Shown here piece after piece: positions 8,170-16,154 of a DNA stretch of 64,000 nt. Position 1 is the stretch's first letter. Each line of letters starts with the position of its first letter. Under the pieces are notes generated by a model. It ran no database searches and was not told the origin of the DNA. It worked only from the letters and a program-made list of their open reading frames with translations. Position numbers and translations under genes: made by a program. The stretch is taken from the NCBI GenBank assembly GCA_032161045.1, contig JAVHTH010000012.1; one strand, written 5' to 3'. The DNA comes from Fervidibacter sinensis. GTDB lineage: Bacteria > Armatimonadota > Fervidibacteria > Fervidibacterales > Fervidibacteraceae.

Positions 8170-10020
8170 CTATTGAGGCTTCAAGGTATAGACAACTCGC
8201 TTGCCTTCAACCTCGCCTTCAATTGGCTCAAGGTAGCCGTTGCGGGAACGAACCCAACGACCCGTCCTGCGAAGCGTTACATTGTTCGGCTCTTCAACGC
8301 GAAAGTTTTGTTGACTGCTTCCGAGTTGAACCAAAACTGTATTGCCCCTCACTTGGATGCGGCTCGCCCTTTGACCATCAAACGCCATTGCGGGGAAGCG
8401 AACAAGCAACTTGTCAACTTCGCCGTCAATTTCCGCCGTAACCCGAACTTGTGTGGGCGTCAATTCGTAAGTTTCAACAACTGCCTGCACCTTTGAGCGG
8501 TTAAGTTCGTATCGGATTGAGAACCTGACTTTTTGCGGGTTCATTTCGTGAACAGTCACTTCGGTATTGACAATTTGTTTTCTCCCCAACCCCGCCAGCG
8601 GTTGCCACTGATTGCCTTCAAGCCAAGCAATCCCGACCGCTAAAGGTTCATCCCTAATTGCAGCGCCATCGCTTGGTCCCACCAACGGCTCAACGCCTGC
8701 TTTATGAATTCGCAGCAAACCCGTGCTGTTGTAGTTTGGGTCGGCAGCGGTGTCAATCTCAACATACAAGCCACCTGCATTAGCGATGACTTTGTGAAAG
8801 TCGGGCAAATGCACGACGAAACCACCGACATCAGCGGGGCAAGCGCCTTCAGGAATTTGCTCGTCAGCAAAAAGCCATGCAGTCGCTAACATACTTGCTG
8901 CAAGCAAGTTGTATTGCGAATGAAACGAGTAACCCTCAAAGCCGTGTCGCAACGCAGGGTCAAAACGGTTTTTGACAATCCACAACTCACCTGACGGACG
9001 AACCCAACGCTTGACCGATTGCAATGCTAAATGTGCTGCTCTCTTGAACGCTTTTGCTGCGACTTCATCGCCTTCGCGCCATTTTCGTCGCGCCCAAATT
9101 TCGTAGGTGACACATTGCATCGCTTCGTTCCATTGGTGTTGAGCGCTGCGTCCACCTGTTGGAAGTTCGCCGCACGGTGATTGAATCAGCATTGATGTCC
9201 ATGCAGCCCGTTCAAGCAGTTCATTTAGGAGTTTGGCGTGTTTTCCATCGTAACCTCGTTCCAACATGACAGTGAGAAAGTGGCGTGGAAAATGGTCGTA
9301 AGCCATCGGGACATTTGGATCACGGTATAAGCCTTCAGCGGTAAAGTGCTGCAATTGCGCCTCAAGGTGGCACTCAACAAATGTCAAGTCGGTAAAGCCC
9401 GCTTGGTGGCGCAAAAACTCGCCTGCAATAGCGACTACATTCCAGTTGTGCACCGAGCGCTTGTTTTCTGTCAAGATGTCGCGGTATGCGCGATGAGGGT
9501 CAATGGAGTGTAAAAGTTGCTCCCATTTTCGGCGACGCTCCAGTGGAACGCGATCACGCAAATGCTCGTAGGCAAGCATCACGGGAAAGGTGAAAAAGTC
9601 GCCGTGACGGTCAGCAGGTTTCGCTTCCGCCAATTGCTGCAATGCACTCTCCAACGCAGCAACAGCACTGTCCAGCAAATCAGAGCGCTTGCCACTGACG
9701 ATAAGTGCCGTTGCTGCCCATGCATAACAAGGCGTGCTGTATTGGACTTCGCGATGCACGAACGGGTCAACGATGCGCCCATCAGGTGCTTGGAAGTGGC
9801 GAAAGTAAGACACGATGCCACTAACGACATCAAGGTAATCATTGCGAGTCAGACCTGTTGGTATGGCTTGAGATTTGCTCAATGAATTTCGCAAAGTTAG
9901 CATTGCGTCAGCAAGTGGGAAAGGTGGCAACGCAATTTGAACGCTCAGCACTAAACTTGCCCACCACATCACATTCACCGAGGAGAAATTATGCCACTGC
10001 GAACATGAGTTAAAAGTCAC
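8170..10020 (-). CDS. Secreted (alpha/alpha)-toroid carbohydrate-active enzyme, family uncertain
   Basis: A 616-residue protein. The GTG at 10020 has GAAGGG eight bases upstream; an internal ATG at 9969 starts a cleaner signal peptide (M-W-W-A-S-L-V-L-S-V) and may be the true start. The first 380 residues are helix-rich with aromatic motifs (H-N-W-N-V-V near 190, A-Y-D-H-F-P-R near 240, Y-S-F-H-S-Q-Y-N near 365), as in toroid glycosidases and lyases. From about 400 the chain is beta-rich, like the sandwich domain of heparinase-type enzymes. I do not recognise a named family. It sits 139 bases upstream of the heparinase-like gene in the same direction. Confidence 0.65.
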   Translation of the reverse strand: MTFNSCSQWHNFSSVNVMWWASLVLSVQIALPPFPLADAMLTLRNSLSKSQAIPTGLTRNDYLDVVSGIVSYFRHFQAPDGRIVDPFVHREVQYSTPCYAWAATALIVSGKRSDLLDSAVAALESALQQLAEAKPADRHGDFFTFPVMLAYEHLRDRVPLERRRKWEQLLHSIDPHRAYRDILTENKRSVHNWNVVAIAGEFLRHQAGFTDLTFVECHLEAQLQHFTAEGLYRDPNVPMAYDHFPRHFLTVMLERGYDGKHAKLLNELLERAAWTSMLIQSPCGELPTGGRSAQHQWNEAMQCVTYEIWARRKWREGDEVAAKAFKRAAHLALQSVKRWVRPSGELWIVKNRFDPALRHGFEGYSFHSQYNLLAASMLATAWLFADEQIPEGACPADVGGFVVHLPDFHKVIANAGGLYVEIDTAADPNYNSTGLLRIHKAGVEPLVGPSDGAAIRDEPLAVGIAWLEGNQWQPLAGLGRKQIVNTEVTVHEMNPQKVRFSIRYELNRSKVQAVVETYELTPTQVRVTAEIDGEVDKLLVRFPAMAFDGQRASRIQVRGNTVLVQLGSSQQNFRVEEPNNVTLRRTGRWVRSRNGYLEPIEGEVEGKRVVYTLKPQ

Positions 10021-10070
10021 AATTTCCCTTCGGGGGACGCTTGCCAGTTAGACACAAATCATCAATAGGC

Positions 10071-10223
10071 TTAATATCCGGTTTGCGCTTCGCTTGGGGT
10101 AGGTGTTGGTGGTCCCCCACCAGGTCCGGCAACGCGACTCTGCACGAAGAAGATGCCAATGGCAATCAAGATAACAACGATCACAATAATCAACGCTAAC
10201 CAAAGCGGAATTTCTCTTCTCAT
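10071..10223 (-). CDS. 50-residue single-pass membrane peptide of the 'MRREIPL' type, copy 1
   Basis: ATG at 10223, preceded by AGGTGAAAGGG. The peptide begins M-R-R-E-I-P-L-W, then has one hydrophobic helix (about residues 8-28, rich in I and V), and ends in a Gly/Pro/Thr-rich tail. The seven-residue start and the overall plan are repeated by the gene at 50877-51068. Both copies follow immediately after a pseudopilin gene on the same strand. The positive residues before the helix predict N-in, C-out topology. No known family comes to mind. A longer frame to 10334 exists but runs into the pseudopilin gene and is not supported. Confidence 0.7.
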   Translation of the reverse strand: MRREIPLWLALIIVIVVILIAIGIFFVQSRVAGPGGGPPTPTPSEAQTGY

Positions 10224-10251
10224 CCCTTTCACCTCGCTTGAATTGAAAGGT

Positions 10252-10272
10252 GGGGCAGGTTGAATCTGCCCC
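10252..10272 (-). promoter_or_regulatory. Hairpin between pseudopilin and membrane-peptide genes
   Basis: Arms GGGGCAG and CTGCCCC with a seven-base loop lie in the gap between the pseudopilin stop and the peptide start. There is no U-run after it on the minus strand, so it is more likely a processing or stability element that sets different expression levels of the two genes than a full terminator. Confidence 0.45.
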
Positions 10273-10290
10273 GTTTGCTCACGAGAAAAA

Positions 10291-11154
10291 TTAGTTTTGC
10301 CCACACCAAGTTCCAGCAGCGGAACTGCCACCACCTGAGGTATTTGTTGGGTTGCAACCTGCGTTCATCGCAGTTTGCGTTCGGATGTCCATTTGGCCTT
10401 TGTCAAGTGCTGGAACCCAAGCAGCGCAGTCAAAAGGCGGTTGCCTCTGCCATTTTGCGTGTCCATCGGCAAAGATAAAATCCAACCCTTCCATATGGTG
10501 AGCACCAAGCCGACCACTCCCATGCCTTGGATCAACATTCCAGCGAGTGTGAAACATTGCGTGCCACGCCCATCGGCAGGTGGAGTTCGCCATGTGTCCT
10601 GTCCAGGGCAAAGAAGTCGGTGGGTCATACAAAGCACCTTCACGAGGTGGCCAGTTATCATTTTCAGCCATCATAACAGTTGTTGCTGGTTCCTTAACTC
10701 GCGGAATAGGTTTTGGTGGCCAGTTATCCCAACCACCCATCACATCCGAGTTGGAGAGCCAGCCGGTAATGACACGCCCTAAAGGTGGAGGTTCTACAGG
10801 GATGTTTGAACAACCGGAAGCGTTGTTTACCCAAAAACAGACACGGACAGTGTAAACACCAGAATAGGACGGGCAGCGCCACATTTCCCAGTTGCGCATG
10901 TAGGGCTGAACCAAAATGAGGTAAATGCCCCAGTGGTTTGACGGATACTTCTCATCGTAGTCTTGAGTGTATTGGAGCACCGCGAGTCCGACTTGTTTGG
11001 CATTAGAGAGACACGAAGTTTGCCGAGCCTTGTCACGAGCCTGGCTGAACACCGGGAACAGAATTGCTGCTAGGATCGCGATTATCGCGATCACTACCAG
11101 CAACTCAATGAGAGTGAAGCCAAACGACCACGCTTTGTGCTTAAAACGCATCAT
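10291..11154 (-). CDS. Pseudopilin-like protein with prepilin signal and H-x9-DG motif, copy 1
   Basis: A 287-residue protein; AAGGAGGGAACC lies just before the ATG. The type IV prepilin signal is G-F-T-L-I-E-L-L-V-V followed by a hydrophobic helix (residues about 12-35), so a prepilin peptidase should cut after Gly and methylate Phe. The rest is an exported domain with several Trp, Pro and Cys residues. Near residue 235 is H-M-E-G-L-D-F-I-F-A-D-G-H, the H-x9-DG signature common in Planctomycetes and Armatimonadota pseudopilins of the DUF1559 kind. The C-terminal end is Gly/Ser-rich. It lies directly behind the LacI-type regulator gene and ahead of the membrane peptide. Confidence 0.88.
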   Translation of the reverse strand: MMRFKHKAWSFGFTLIELLVVIAIIAILAAILFPVFSQARDKARQTSCLSNAKQVGLAVLQYTQDYDEKYPSNHWGIYLILVQPYMRNWEMWRCPSYSGVYTVRVCFWVNNASGCSNIPVEPPPLGRVITGWLSNSDVMGGWDNWPPKPIPRVKEPATTVMMAENDNWPPREGALYDPPTSLPWTGHMANSTCRWAWHAMFHTRWNVDPRHGSGRLGAHHMEGLDFIFADGHAKWQRQPPFDCAAWVPALDKGQMDIRTQTAMNAGCNPTNTSGGGSSAAGTWCGQN

Positions 11155-11182
11155 AACGGTTCCCTCCTTTTAGTTTTTTGTG

Positions 11183-11200
11183 CGGTGCCGTTAGGCACCG
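11183..11200. promoter_or_regulatory. GC-rich hairpin across the lacI-type stop codon, ahead of the pseudopilin gene
   Basis: Arms CGGTGCC and GGCACCG with a four-base loop overlap the stop codon of the regulator gene at 11191 and sit about 30 bases before the pseudopilin start. A hairpin with similar GGCAC/GTGCC arms precedes the second pseudopilin at 49970-49990. The run of T on the plus strand does not serve either gene. A role in differential expression or mRNA processing is inferred. Confidence 0.4.
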
Positions 11201-12231
11201 TTCTTTGCCGCGCAAGTTGTTGACGAACGAACAATTAGGCGACAAGGCAAGATAACTTTCTTTGGCGGAGTGGGAGGTGATGCTAACCTCTCCTCAAGCA
11301 ACTGGACAGCCAAACTGACGAGTTGGGAGAAAGGCTGCTCAACAGTTGTCAAGGGGGGTGAGAAAAGTTCGCTGTAAGGCTCGTTGTCAAACCCAACCAC
11401 AGAAATGTCTTCAGGCACGCGGACACCCAATCGGTTCAAACACTTAATTGTCGTCCCCGCAACCCTGTCATTGTAGCAGAAAAGTGCTGTGAACCTCAAC
11501 TTGTCACCGTCAAAAATGAACTTTGGCAATTTCTCCGCCAACTCGGCTTCGTCCTCAGTCTGCAATCTCAAAACCCAATCCTCGGGAAAATCAACTCCAT
11601 GCCTTTCCCAAACCGCTTTCAATCCCATCAATCGCTTTAGGCTTGGCAATAGGTTTGACTCCATGAGGAAAACCCCAACCCTGCGATGCCCAAGTGCCCA
11701 AAGGTGTTCTCCAACAATGCGCCCACCGTCTTCGTTATCGCTGCAAACTTGCCATGCGTTGACTCCTTCTGGGATTTCGCCAATGACCACATATGGGACT
11801 TCAGGATCAGGCAATTCCTCAGGATTGTTACGCGACCCAAGCAAGATAAAACCGTCAACTTCACGACGGCGATGAATTTCTTGGATCAAGCCCGCTTCCC
11901 GCCCTCGGTCATTTTCAACTTGAAGCAGCACCCTCCCGCCACGCTTGCTCAACGAATTGGAGAATTCCATGATAGCGCTGATGAACACAAGTGACCAGTG
12001 ATACGAAGTGCAAAAGAGGGCAACTTGTTGCAACTTTGGGGTGCGAGCGCGGAGCCGCTCAAATTGGTAACCCATTTCCCGCGCAACTTCCAAAACTCGT
12101 TTGCGTGTCTCCTCGCTAACAAAAACCCCATTCCTTCTCCCCGTTAAAGCGGTAGAAACCGTCGCGGGTGAGAGTCCCAATCGCTTTGCAATGTCCCTAA
12201 TCGTCACTCTCTTCACCTGAACATCATCCAC
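11191..12231 (-). CDS. LacI-family transcriptional regulator
   Basis: I place the start at GTG 12231 (M-D-D-V-Q-V-K-R-V-T-I-R-D-I-A-K-R-L), because a consensus promoter lies just upstream, which excludes the longer frame to 12321. The DNA-binding head has the LacI helix-turn-helix (T-I-R-D-I-A-x-x-L-G-L-S-P-A-T-V-S). The periplasmic-binding-protein-like core follows, with V-D-G-F-I-L-L, G-H-R-R-V-G-V-F and V-V-G-F-D-N-E-P. Family members bind a sugar or nucleoside effector and repress nearby catabolic genes. The gene is followed by a pseudopilin and flanked by a sugar permease and polysaccharide-active enzymes, so a sugar effector is likely. Confidence 0.9.
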   Translation of the reverse strand: MDDVQVKRVTIRDIAKRLGLSPATVSTALTGRRNGVFVSEETRKRVLEVAREMGYQFERLRARTPKLQQVALFCTSYHWSLVFISAIMEFSNSLSKRGGRVLLQVENDRGREAGLIQEIHRRREVDGFILLGSRNNPEELPDPEVPYVVIGEIPEGVNAWQVCSDNEDGGRIVGEHLWALGHRRVGVFLMESNLLPSLKRLMGLKAVWERHGVDFPEDWVLRLQTEDEAELAEKLPKFIFDGDKLRFTALFCYNDRVAGTTIKCLNRLGVRVPEDISVVGFDNEPYSELFSPPLTTVEQPFSQLVSLAVQLLEERLASPPTPPKKVILPCRLIVRSSTTCAAKNGA

Positions 12232-12283
12232 CTTCCTATCGCCTCCCGAAAATCGTTGCGTTAATATAACTGCATCACCCCAA

Positions 12284-12312
12284 ATTATAGCGTGATGAAA
12301 AGTTAGCGTCAA
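12284..12312 (-). promoter_or_regulatory. Sigma-70 promoter for the lacI-type gene
   Basis: On the minus strand TTGACG (12312-12307) and TATAAT (12289-12284) are separated by exactly 17 bases. Transcription should start near 12277, giving a leader of about 45 bases to the GTG at 12231. A short AACGATT core at about 12249-12255, between the start point and the gene, resembles the centre of LacI-family operators and could be an autoregulatory site; that part is weak. Confidence 0.7.
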
Positions 12313-12356
12313 GGCGTTCAATCAGGCTGCCAAAGTTTAAGCCATGTTGTCAACTC

Positions 12357-13316
12357 CTAACCACCATAGCGGCGGCGCCTCAAGGTGTCCAAAGTCACTG
12401 CGGAGACGACGACCGCACCGATGACGACCTCATGCCAAGGAGGCGGGACATTCCAAAATAGCAGACCGTTTTTCAGCACGCTCATGAACAATGCGCCGAG
12501 AAGTGTCCCCCAAAGTGTTCCTTGACCACCCATCAAACTTGTCCCGCCGATGACAACGGCAGCGATGACATACAACTCCCAAGCCACACCGACATTTGGG
12601 TCGCCAGAGTTGACATAAGCGGCTGTCAATATTCCCGCTATCGCAGCCAATCCTGCCGATACCATGTAGCAAACGAACCTGACGAAATCAACAGGAATAC
12701 CTGCCAATCTCGCTGCTTCCAAGTTTCCGCCTACAGCGAAGATGTATCGCCCAAACCTCATTCGGTAGAGCACAATTCCTGCGATTGTTGCGAAAAACAG
12801 TAAAACCAAGACGGGGATTGGCAACCATCCCCAAAGGGACTTTTGCCCCAAGGCTGAGAATTCATCTGGCAAGTTGACAATCGGTTGTCCGCCCGTCACC
12901 GAGGTGCAAATCACCGTTGCCAATCCTCTTGCGGCGCTCAAAGTTCCCAAAGTGATGATGAAAGGAGGGACTCTCAACTTCGTTACGAAAAAACCATGCC
13001 ACAGACCAACGAACGCTCCCATCAAGATGACAGTCAAAATTGCGAGCGAGATGGGGAATTTGGCGAAAACGATAAGGTAGGCGACGACCACGCCGCTGAG
13101 CGCCACTAATGATCCGGGCGAAAGATCTATTCCCGCTGTCAAGATGACCAAAGTTTCGCCAATGCCCATGATTCCAAAAAGCGCAGCCTCACGGGCAATG
13201 ACCTGCAAGTTGTAACTGTTCAAAAATTTAGGGTCCCGCCATGCGGACACGACAACAAGCAAAATCACTGCCACAAGCAAAGTTGCCTCTTGGAAAAACC
13301 ATTTTCGCTTTTTCAC
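12357..13316 (-). CDS. ABC sugar transporter permease (RbsC-like)
   Basis: I place the start at GTG 13316, which follows GGTGAGGAGGAA; the frame opens at 13352. The protein is all membrane helices, with the BPD_transp_2 landmarks of ribose- and galactose-type permeases: G-I-D-L-S-P-G-S near the first third, P-x-F-I-I-T-L-G, and G-G-x-x-x-A-A-R-L-A-G-I followed by the V-I-G-G-T-S-L-x-G-G-x-G-T segment near 265. It would work with an RbsA-type ATPase and a binding protein. Neither is in the window, so it is an orphan permease, or its partners lie elsewhere. The lacI-type gene lies just downstream on the same strand. Confidence 0.85.
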   Translation of the reverse strand: MKKRKWFFQEATLLVAVILLVVVSAWRDPKFLNSYNLQVIAREAALFGIMGIGETLVILTAGIDLSPGSLVALSGVVVAYLIVFAKFPISLAILTVILMGAFVGLWHGFFVTKLRVPPFIITLGTLSAARGLATVICTSVTGGQPIVNLPDEFSALGQKSLWGWLPIPVLVLLFFATIAGIVLYRMRFGRYIFAVGGNLEAARLAGIPVDFVRFVCYMVSAGLAAIAGILTAAYVNSGDPNVGVAWELYVIAAVVIGGTSLMGGQGTLWGTLLGALFMSVLKNGLLFWNVPPPWHEVVIGAVVVSAVTLDTLRRRRYGG

Positions 13317-13363
13317 TTCCTCCTCACCTTTCCAGTGGTTTCTGCGCCACAATTTTTTTCAGC

Positions 13364-13377
13364 CGAAAGCGCTAAAC
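13364..13377. promoter_or_regulatory. Possible LacI-family operator in the divergent gap
   Basis: The bases CGAAAGCGCTAAAC hold an AGCGCT palindrome with flanking A-rich arms, a partial match to the CG-centred operators of LacI-family regulators. It lies in the gap between the permease gene (minus) and pheA (plus), about 50 bases before the permease start, with a lacI-type gene next door. The match is imperfect and the call is tentative. Confidence 0.25.
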
Positions 13378-13460
13378 GATTTCCCACTCAGTGAACACGA
13401 GTGGCAGCGCGTTATAAACTTGTAACGCCAACTTTTCTCAGGGGAAAGGTGAAGGGAGAG

Positions 13461-14537
13461 ATGGCTGAACTGGACGACTGGCGAAAGCGGATTGACGAGA
13501 TTGACGAGCAAATTCTTCGGTTGCTCGTTGAACGGGCGAAGTTGGCTCGGCAAATCGCTTTCATCAAACAACAAAATGATTTGCCCCTTTACCATCCCGA
13601 ACGGGAAGGGGCAATTTTCGCCAGATTGAAATCAATCCCCCACGAACCCTTACCCGACCAAGCCATCAAATCCATCTTTCGTGAAATCCTTTCGGTCTGC
13701 CGAGCTGTTATGAGACCTCCGCGAGTCGCTTTTCTCGGTCCAATGCACTCTTTTTCTCATCTCGCTTGTGAGGAGCATTTTGGCTCTTTCATTGAACCAC
13801 TGCCTCAAAAGACGATTCACGATGTCTTTCGCGAAACCGAAAGAGGAAATGCCGACTTCGGCATAGTGCCAGCGGAAAATGTAGCCGAAGGACCAGTTGG
13901 CGACACCCTTGATGCTTTGCTCCAAACCCCGCTAAAGATCGTTGCGGAGATTTTGCTTGAAGTCAACCACTGCTTGCTTTCAAAAGCAACCTCACTGTCG
14001 GAAATCCGAAAAGTTTACTCTCGCGAAATAGCGCTCGCTCAATGCAAGCATTGGCTTAGTTCTCACCTTCCACACGCTGAACTGATCGCTGTTTCAAGCA
14101 CTGCCGAAGGTGCGGAGAAAGCATCTAAGGAACACGACGCCGCCGCGATAGGTCCGAAGAGGGCTGCTGACGCTTACGGACTTCAAGTCCTTGCCGAACG
14201 AATTCAAGATGTGCCTTTCAACCTCACGAGGTTTTGGGTTTTGGGCAAGCGATTGACAGCACCTTCAGGGGTTGACAAAACCACAATCGCCTTTTCAGTC
14301 CCTCACCGTCCCGGGACTTTGTATCACGCACTGAGTGCCTTCGCACGCCATAACATCAATTTGACAATGATCGCCTCCCGCCCAGCCAGACACGCGCCTT
14401 GGGAGTATGTTTTCTTTGCCGATTTCCAAGGGCACATTCAAGACGAACCTGTCCAAGCGGCTCTGAGTGAACTGGGTAAAGAGTGCTTGTTCCTGCGAGT
14501 CCTCGGCTCATATCCAGAAGCGGTTGAGGTGTTGTGA
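13461..14537 (+). CDS. pheA: Bifunctional chorismate mutase / prephenate dehydratase (P-protein)
   Basis: Start chosen at ATG 13461, which has AAGGGAGAG before it; the frame is open to 13401. Residues 1-85 are an AroQ chorismate mutase (W-R-x-R-I-D-E-I-D-E-Q-I-L-R-L-L-x-E-R). Residues about 90-265 are prephenate dehydratase, including the catalytic T-R-F near 255. An ACT domain ends the protein. Together they make phenylpyruvate from chorismate. Three signature positions differ from the usual: G-P-M-H-S-F-S in place of GPxGTFS, P-A-E-N-V in place of PxENS, and I-A-S-R-P in place of the ACT motif ESRP, which could weaken feedback by phenylalanine. It is divergent from the permease. Confidence 0.92.
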   Translation: MAELDDWRKRIDEIDEQILRLLVERAKLARQIAFIKQQNDLPLYHPEREGAIFARLKSIPHEPLPDQAIKSIFREILSVCRAVMRPPRVAFLGPMHSFSHLACEEHFGSFIEPLPQKTIHDVFRETERGNADFGIVPAENVAEGPVGDTLDALLQTPLKIVAEILLEVNHCLLSKATSLSEIRKVYSREIALAQCKHWLSSHLPHAELIAVSSTAEGAEKASKEHDAAAIGPKRAADAYGLQVLAERIQDVPFNLTRFWVLGKRLTAPSGVDKTTIAFSVPHRPGTLYHALSAFARHNINLTMIASRPARHAPWEYVFFADFQGHIQDEPVQAALSELGKECLFLRVLGSYPEAVEVL

Positions 14538-14671
14538 GCAACTTACCCTCAATCAGGATACTTCAGTCAGGATACTGGGGAAAAACCCGACAAGCGATTA
14601 AGAGCAATCGCATTAGAATAATCGGCTGCCCGAGTTTTGGGGATGGAAAGTTTGTCAAGGAGGTGTTGAGG

Positions 14672-15922
14672 TTGCCTGAGTTCAATCCGTGGCAAATGGC
14701 GTTGCAACAGTTCCATCAAGCAGCCGATGTCGTCGGCTTGGACGACACGATGCGCGATGTTTTGAGCCACTGCCAGCGTGAATTGATTGTGAACTTCCCT
14801 GTGAGGATGGACGACGGGAGTTTCAAAGTCTTCACAGGCTACCGTGTCCAACACAATGACGCACGCGGTCCGGCAAAGGGTGGGATTCGGTATTCGCCTG
14901 ATGTCACTCTGGACGAAGTTCGCGCTTTGGCTATGTGGATGACATGGAAAACCGCTGTCGTCAACATTCCTTTCGGCGGTGCTAAAGGCGGAGTTGCTGT
15001 TGATGTTGACCAACTCAGCCCGCGTGAGTTGGAGAACCTGACGCGAAGGTTTGCTACGGAGATTGCCATTATCATTGGACCAAGGCGAGATATCCCAGCA
15101 CCCGATGTTGACACTGACGCTCAAGTTATGGCTTGGATTCTTGACACCTATTCAATGCACGCGGGCGAATGGGCTGGTGCTGTTGTGACTGGCAAGCCAG
15201 TTGAACTTGGTGGCTGCCCCGTTCGCGAAATTGCCACATCTTTGGGTTGCCTTTACACAACCCGCCGCCTCTGCCAAAAACTTGGAATCTCCATGAAGGG
15301 AGCGAGAGTTTCCATTCAGGGCTTTGGCAACGCAGGACTTTACGCGGCGGTCCTGTTTGCCCAAGATGGCGCAACAATCGTCGCTGCATCCGACACCAGC
15401 GGCGGCGTTTACAACCCGAAAGGTCTGGATGTCCAAGAACTTGTCCGCGTGAAACGCGAAACCCGCAAGTTGATCAACTACAAGGATGCCGATAAAATTG
15501 CCAGCCATGAAGTCCTTGAAGTTGACTGCGATATCCTCATCCCTGCAGCCCTTGAAGGCGTCATTACCGAAGCAAATGCGGACAAGATTAAGGCAAAGAT
15601 CGTCGCTGAGGCTGCTAACGGTCCAACGACGCCTGAAGCCGATCAAATCCTTTACGAGAAGGGCATCGTTGTCATTCCTGACATCCTCGCCAACGCCGGC
15701 GGCGTCGCCGTCTCTTACCTTGAATGGGTGCAAAACCTCTATTCGTTCTACTGGGACGAGGACGAAGTCAAAAAGCAACTTGAGCGAATCATGAACAAAG
15801 CCTTTGATGATGTGTTCTCGTTCGCCGAGGAGAAGAAAGTCAACCCACGCCTTGCGGCACAAGCGTTGGCTATCCAACGAGTTGCTCACGCCACTCGCCT
15901 CCGCGGTATCTATCCGCCGTAA
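14672..15922 (+). CDS. Glu/Leu/Phe/Val dehydrogenase, probably glutamate dehydrogenase
   Basis: The TTG at 14672 lies eight bases after AAGGAGG, giving a 416-residue protein, the normal length; the frame itself opens at 14534. The substrate domain holds G-P-A-K-G-G-I-R-Y and P-F-G-G-A-K-G-G (catalytic Lys region) and the A-P-D-V-D-T Asp. The Rossmann domain has G-F-G-N-A-G. The enzyme interconverts 2-oxoglutarate plus ammonia and glutamate using NAD(P). The sequence before the TTG carries no homology. It follows pheA closely and ends at a strong terminator. Confidence 0.93.
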   Translation: MPEFNPWQMALQQFHQAADVVGLDDTMRDVLSHCQRELIVNFPVRMDDGSFKVFTGYRVQHNDARGPAKGGIRYSPDVTLDEVRALAMWMTWKTAVVNIPFGGAKGGVAVDVDQLSPRELENLTRRFATEIAIIIGPRRDIPAPDVDTDAQVMAWILDTYSMHAGEWAGAVVTGKPVELGGCPVREIATSLGCLYTTRRLCQKLGISMKGARVSIQGFGNAGLYAAVLFAQDGATIVAASDTSGGVYNPKGLDVQELVRVKRETRKLINYKDADKIASHEVLEVDCDILIPAALEGVITEANADKIKAKIVAEAANGPTTPEADQILYEKGIVVIPDILANAGGVAVSYLEWVQNLYSFYWDEDEVKKQLERIMNKAFDDVFSFAEEKKVNPRLAAQALAIQRVAHATRLRGIYPP

Positions 15923-15945
15923 ACCTTTCACGAAAACTCAGAATC

Positions 15946-15980
15946 AAACGGCGGGGTCAACTGCCCCGCCGTTTCTTTTG
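15946..15980 (+). terminator. Intrinsic terminator after the glutamate dehydrogenase gene
   Basis: Eleven-base arms (AAACGGCGGGG and CCCCGCCGTTT) around a seven-base loop, followed by CTTTTG. The stem begins 24 bases after the stop codon. The strength of the stem makes this a clear end for the transcript. Confidence 0.85.
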
Positions 15981-16040
15981 CAAGAAGCATCACGGCTTAA
16001 TCCAGCACTTTGTCTTTGCGTTTGATGAAAGCACCTGCAT

Positions 16041-16070
16041 TGGCTCGGCAGGGACCTCGCCCTTCCAATG
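16041..16070 (-). repeat. Dispersed intergenic repeat copy
   Basis: Read on the minus strand this is TTGGAAGGGCGAGG followed by TCCCTGCCGAGCC. It matches the repeat family also seen at 21550, 33669, 42388, 46844-46978 and 56298-56410. It covers the first ATG (16068) of the open frame of the next gene, which argues against that ATG as the start. Confidence 0.6.
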
Positions 16071-16154
16071 AAATCCGAACCTGCAATGACAACTCTTGAA
16101 TCACCCGCTATCCTTTTATCGGTGCAGAATGCCTTGAGTGAGAGGCGATGGGGA

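Noticed and set aside
15152..15931. 259-codon open frame antisense to glutamate dehydrogenase
   Set aside because: Overlaps a complete, well-conserved enzyme; codon pattern follows the real gene.
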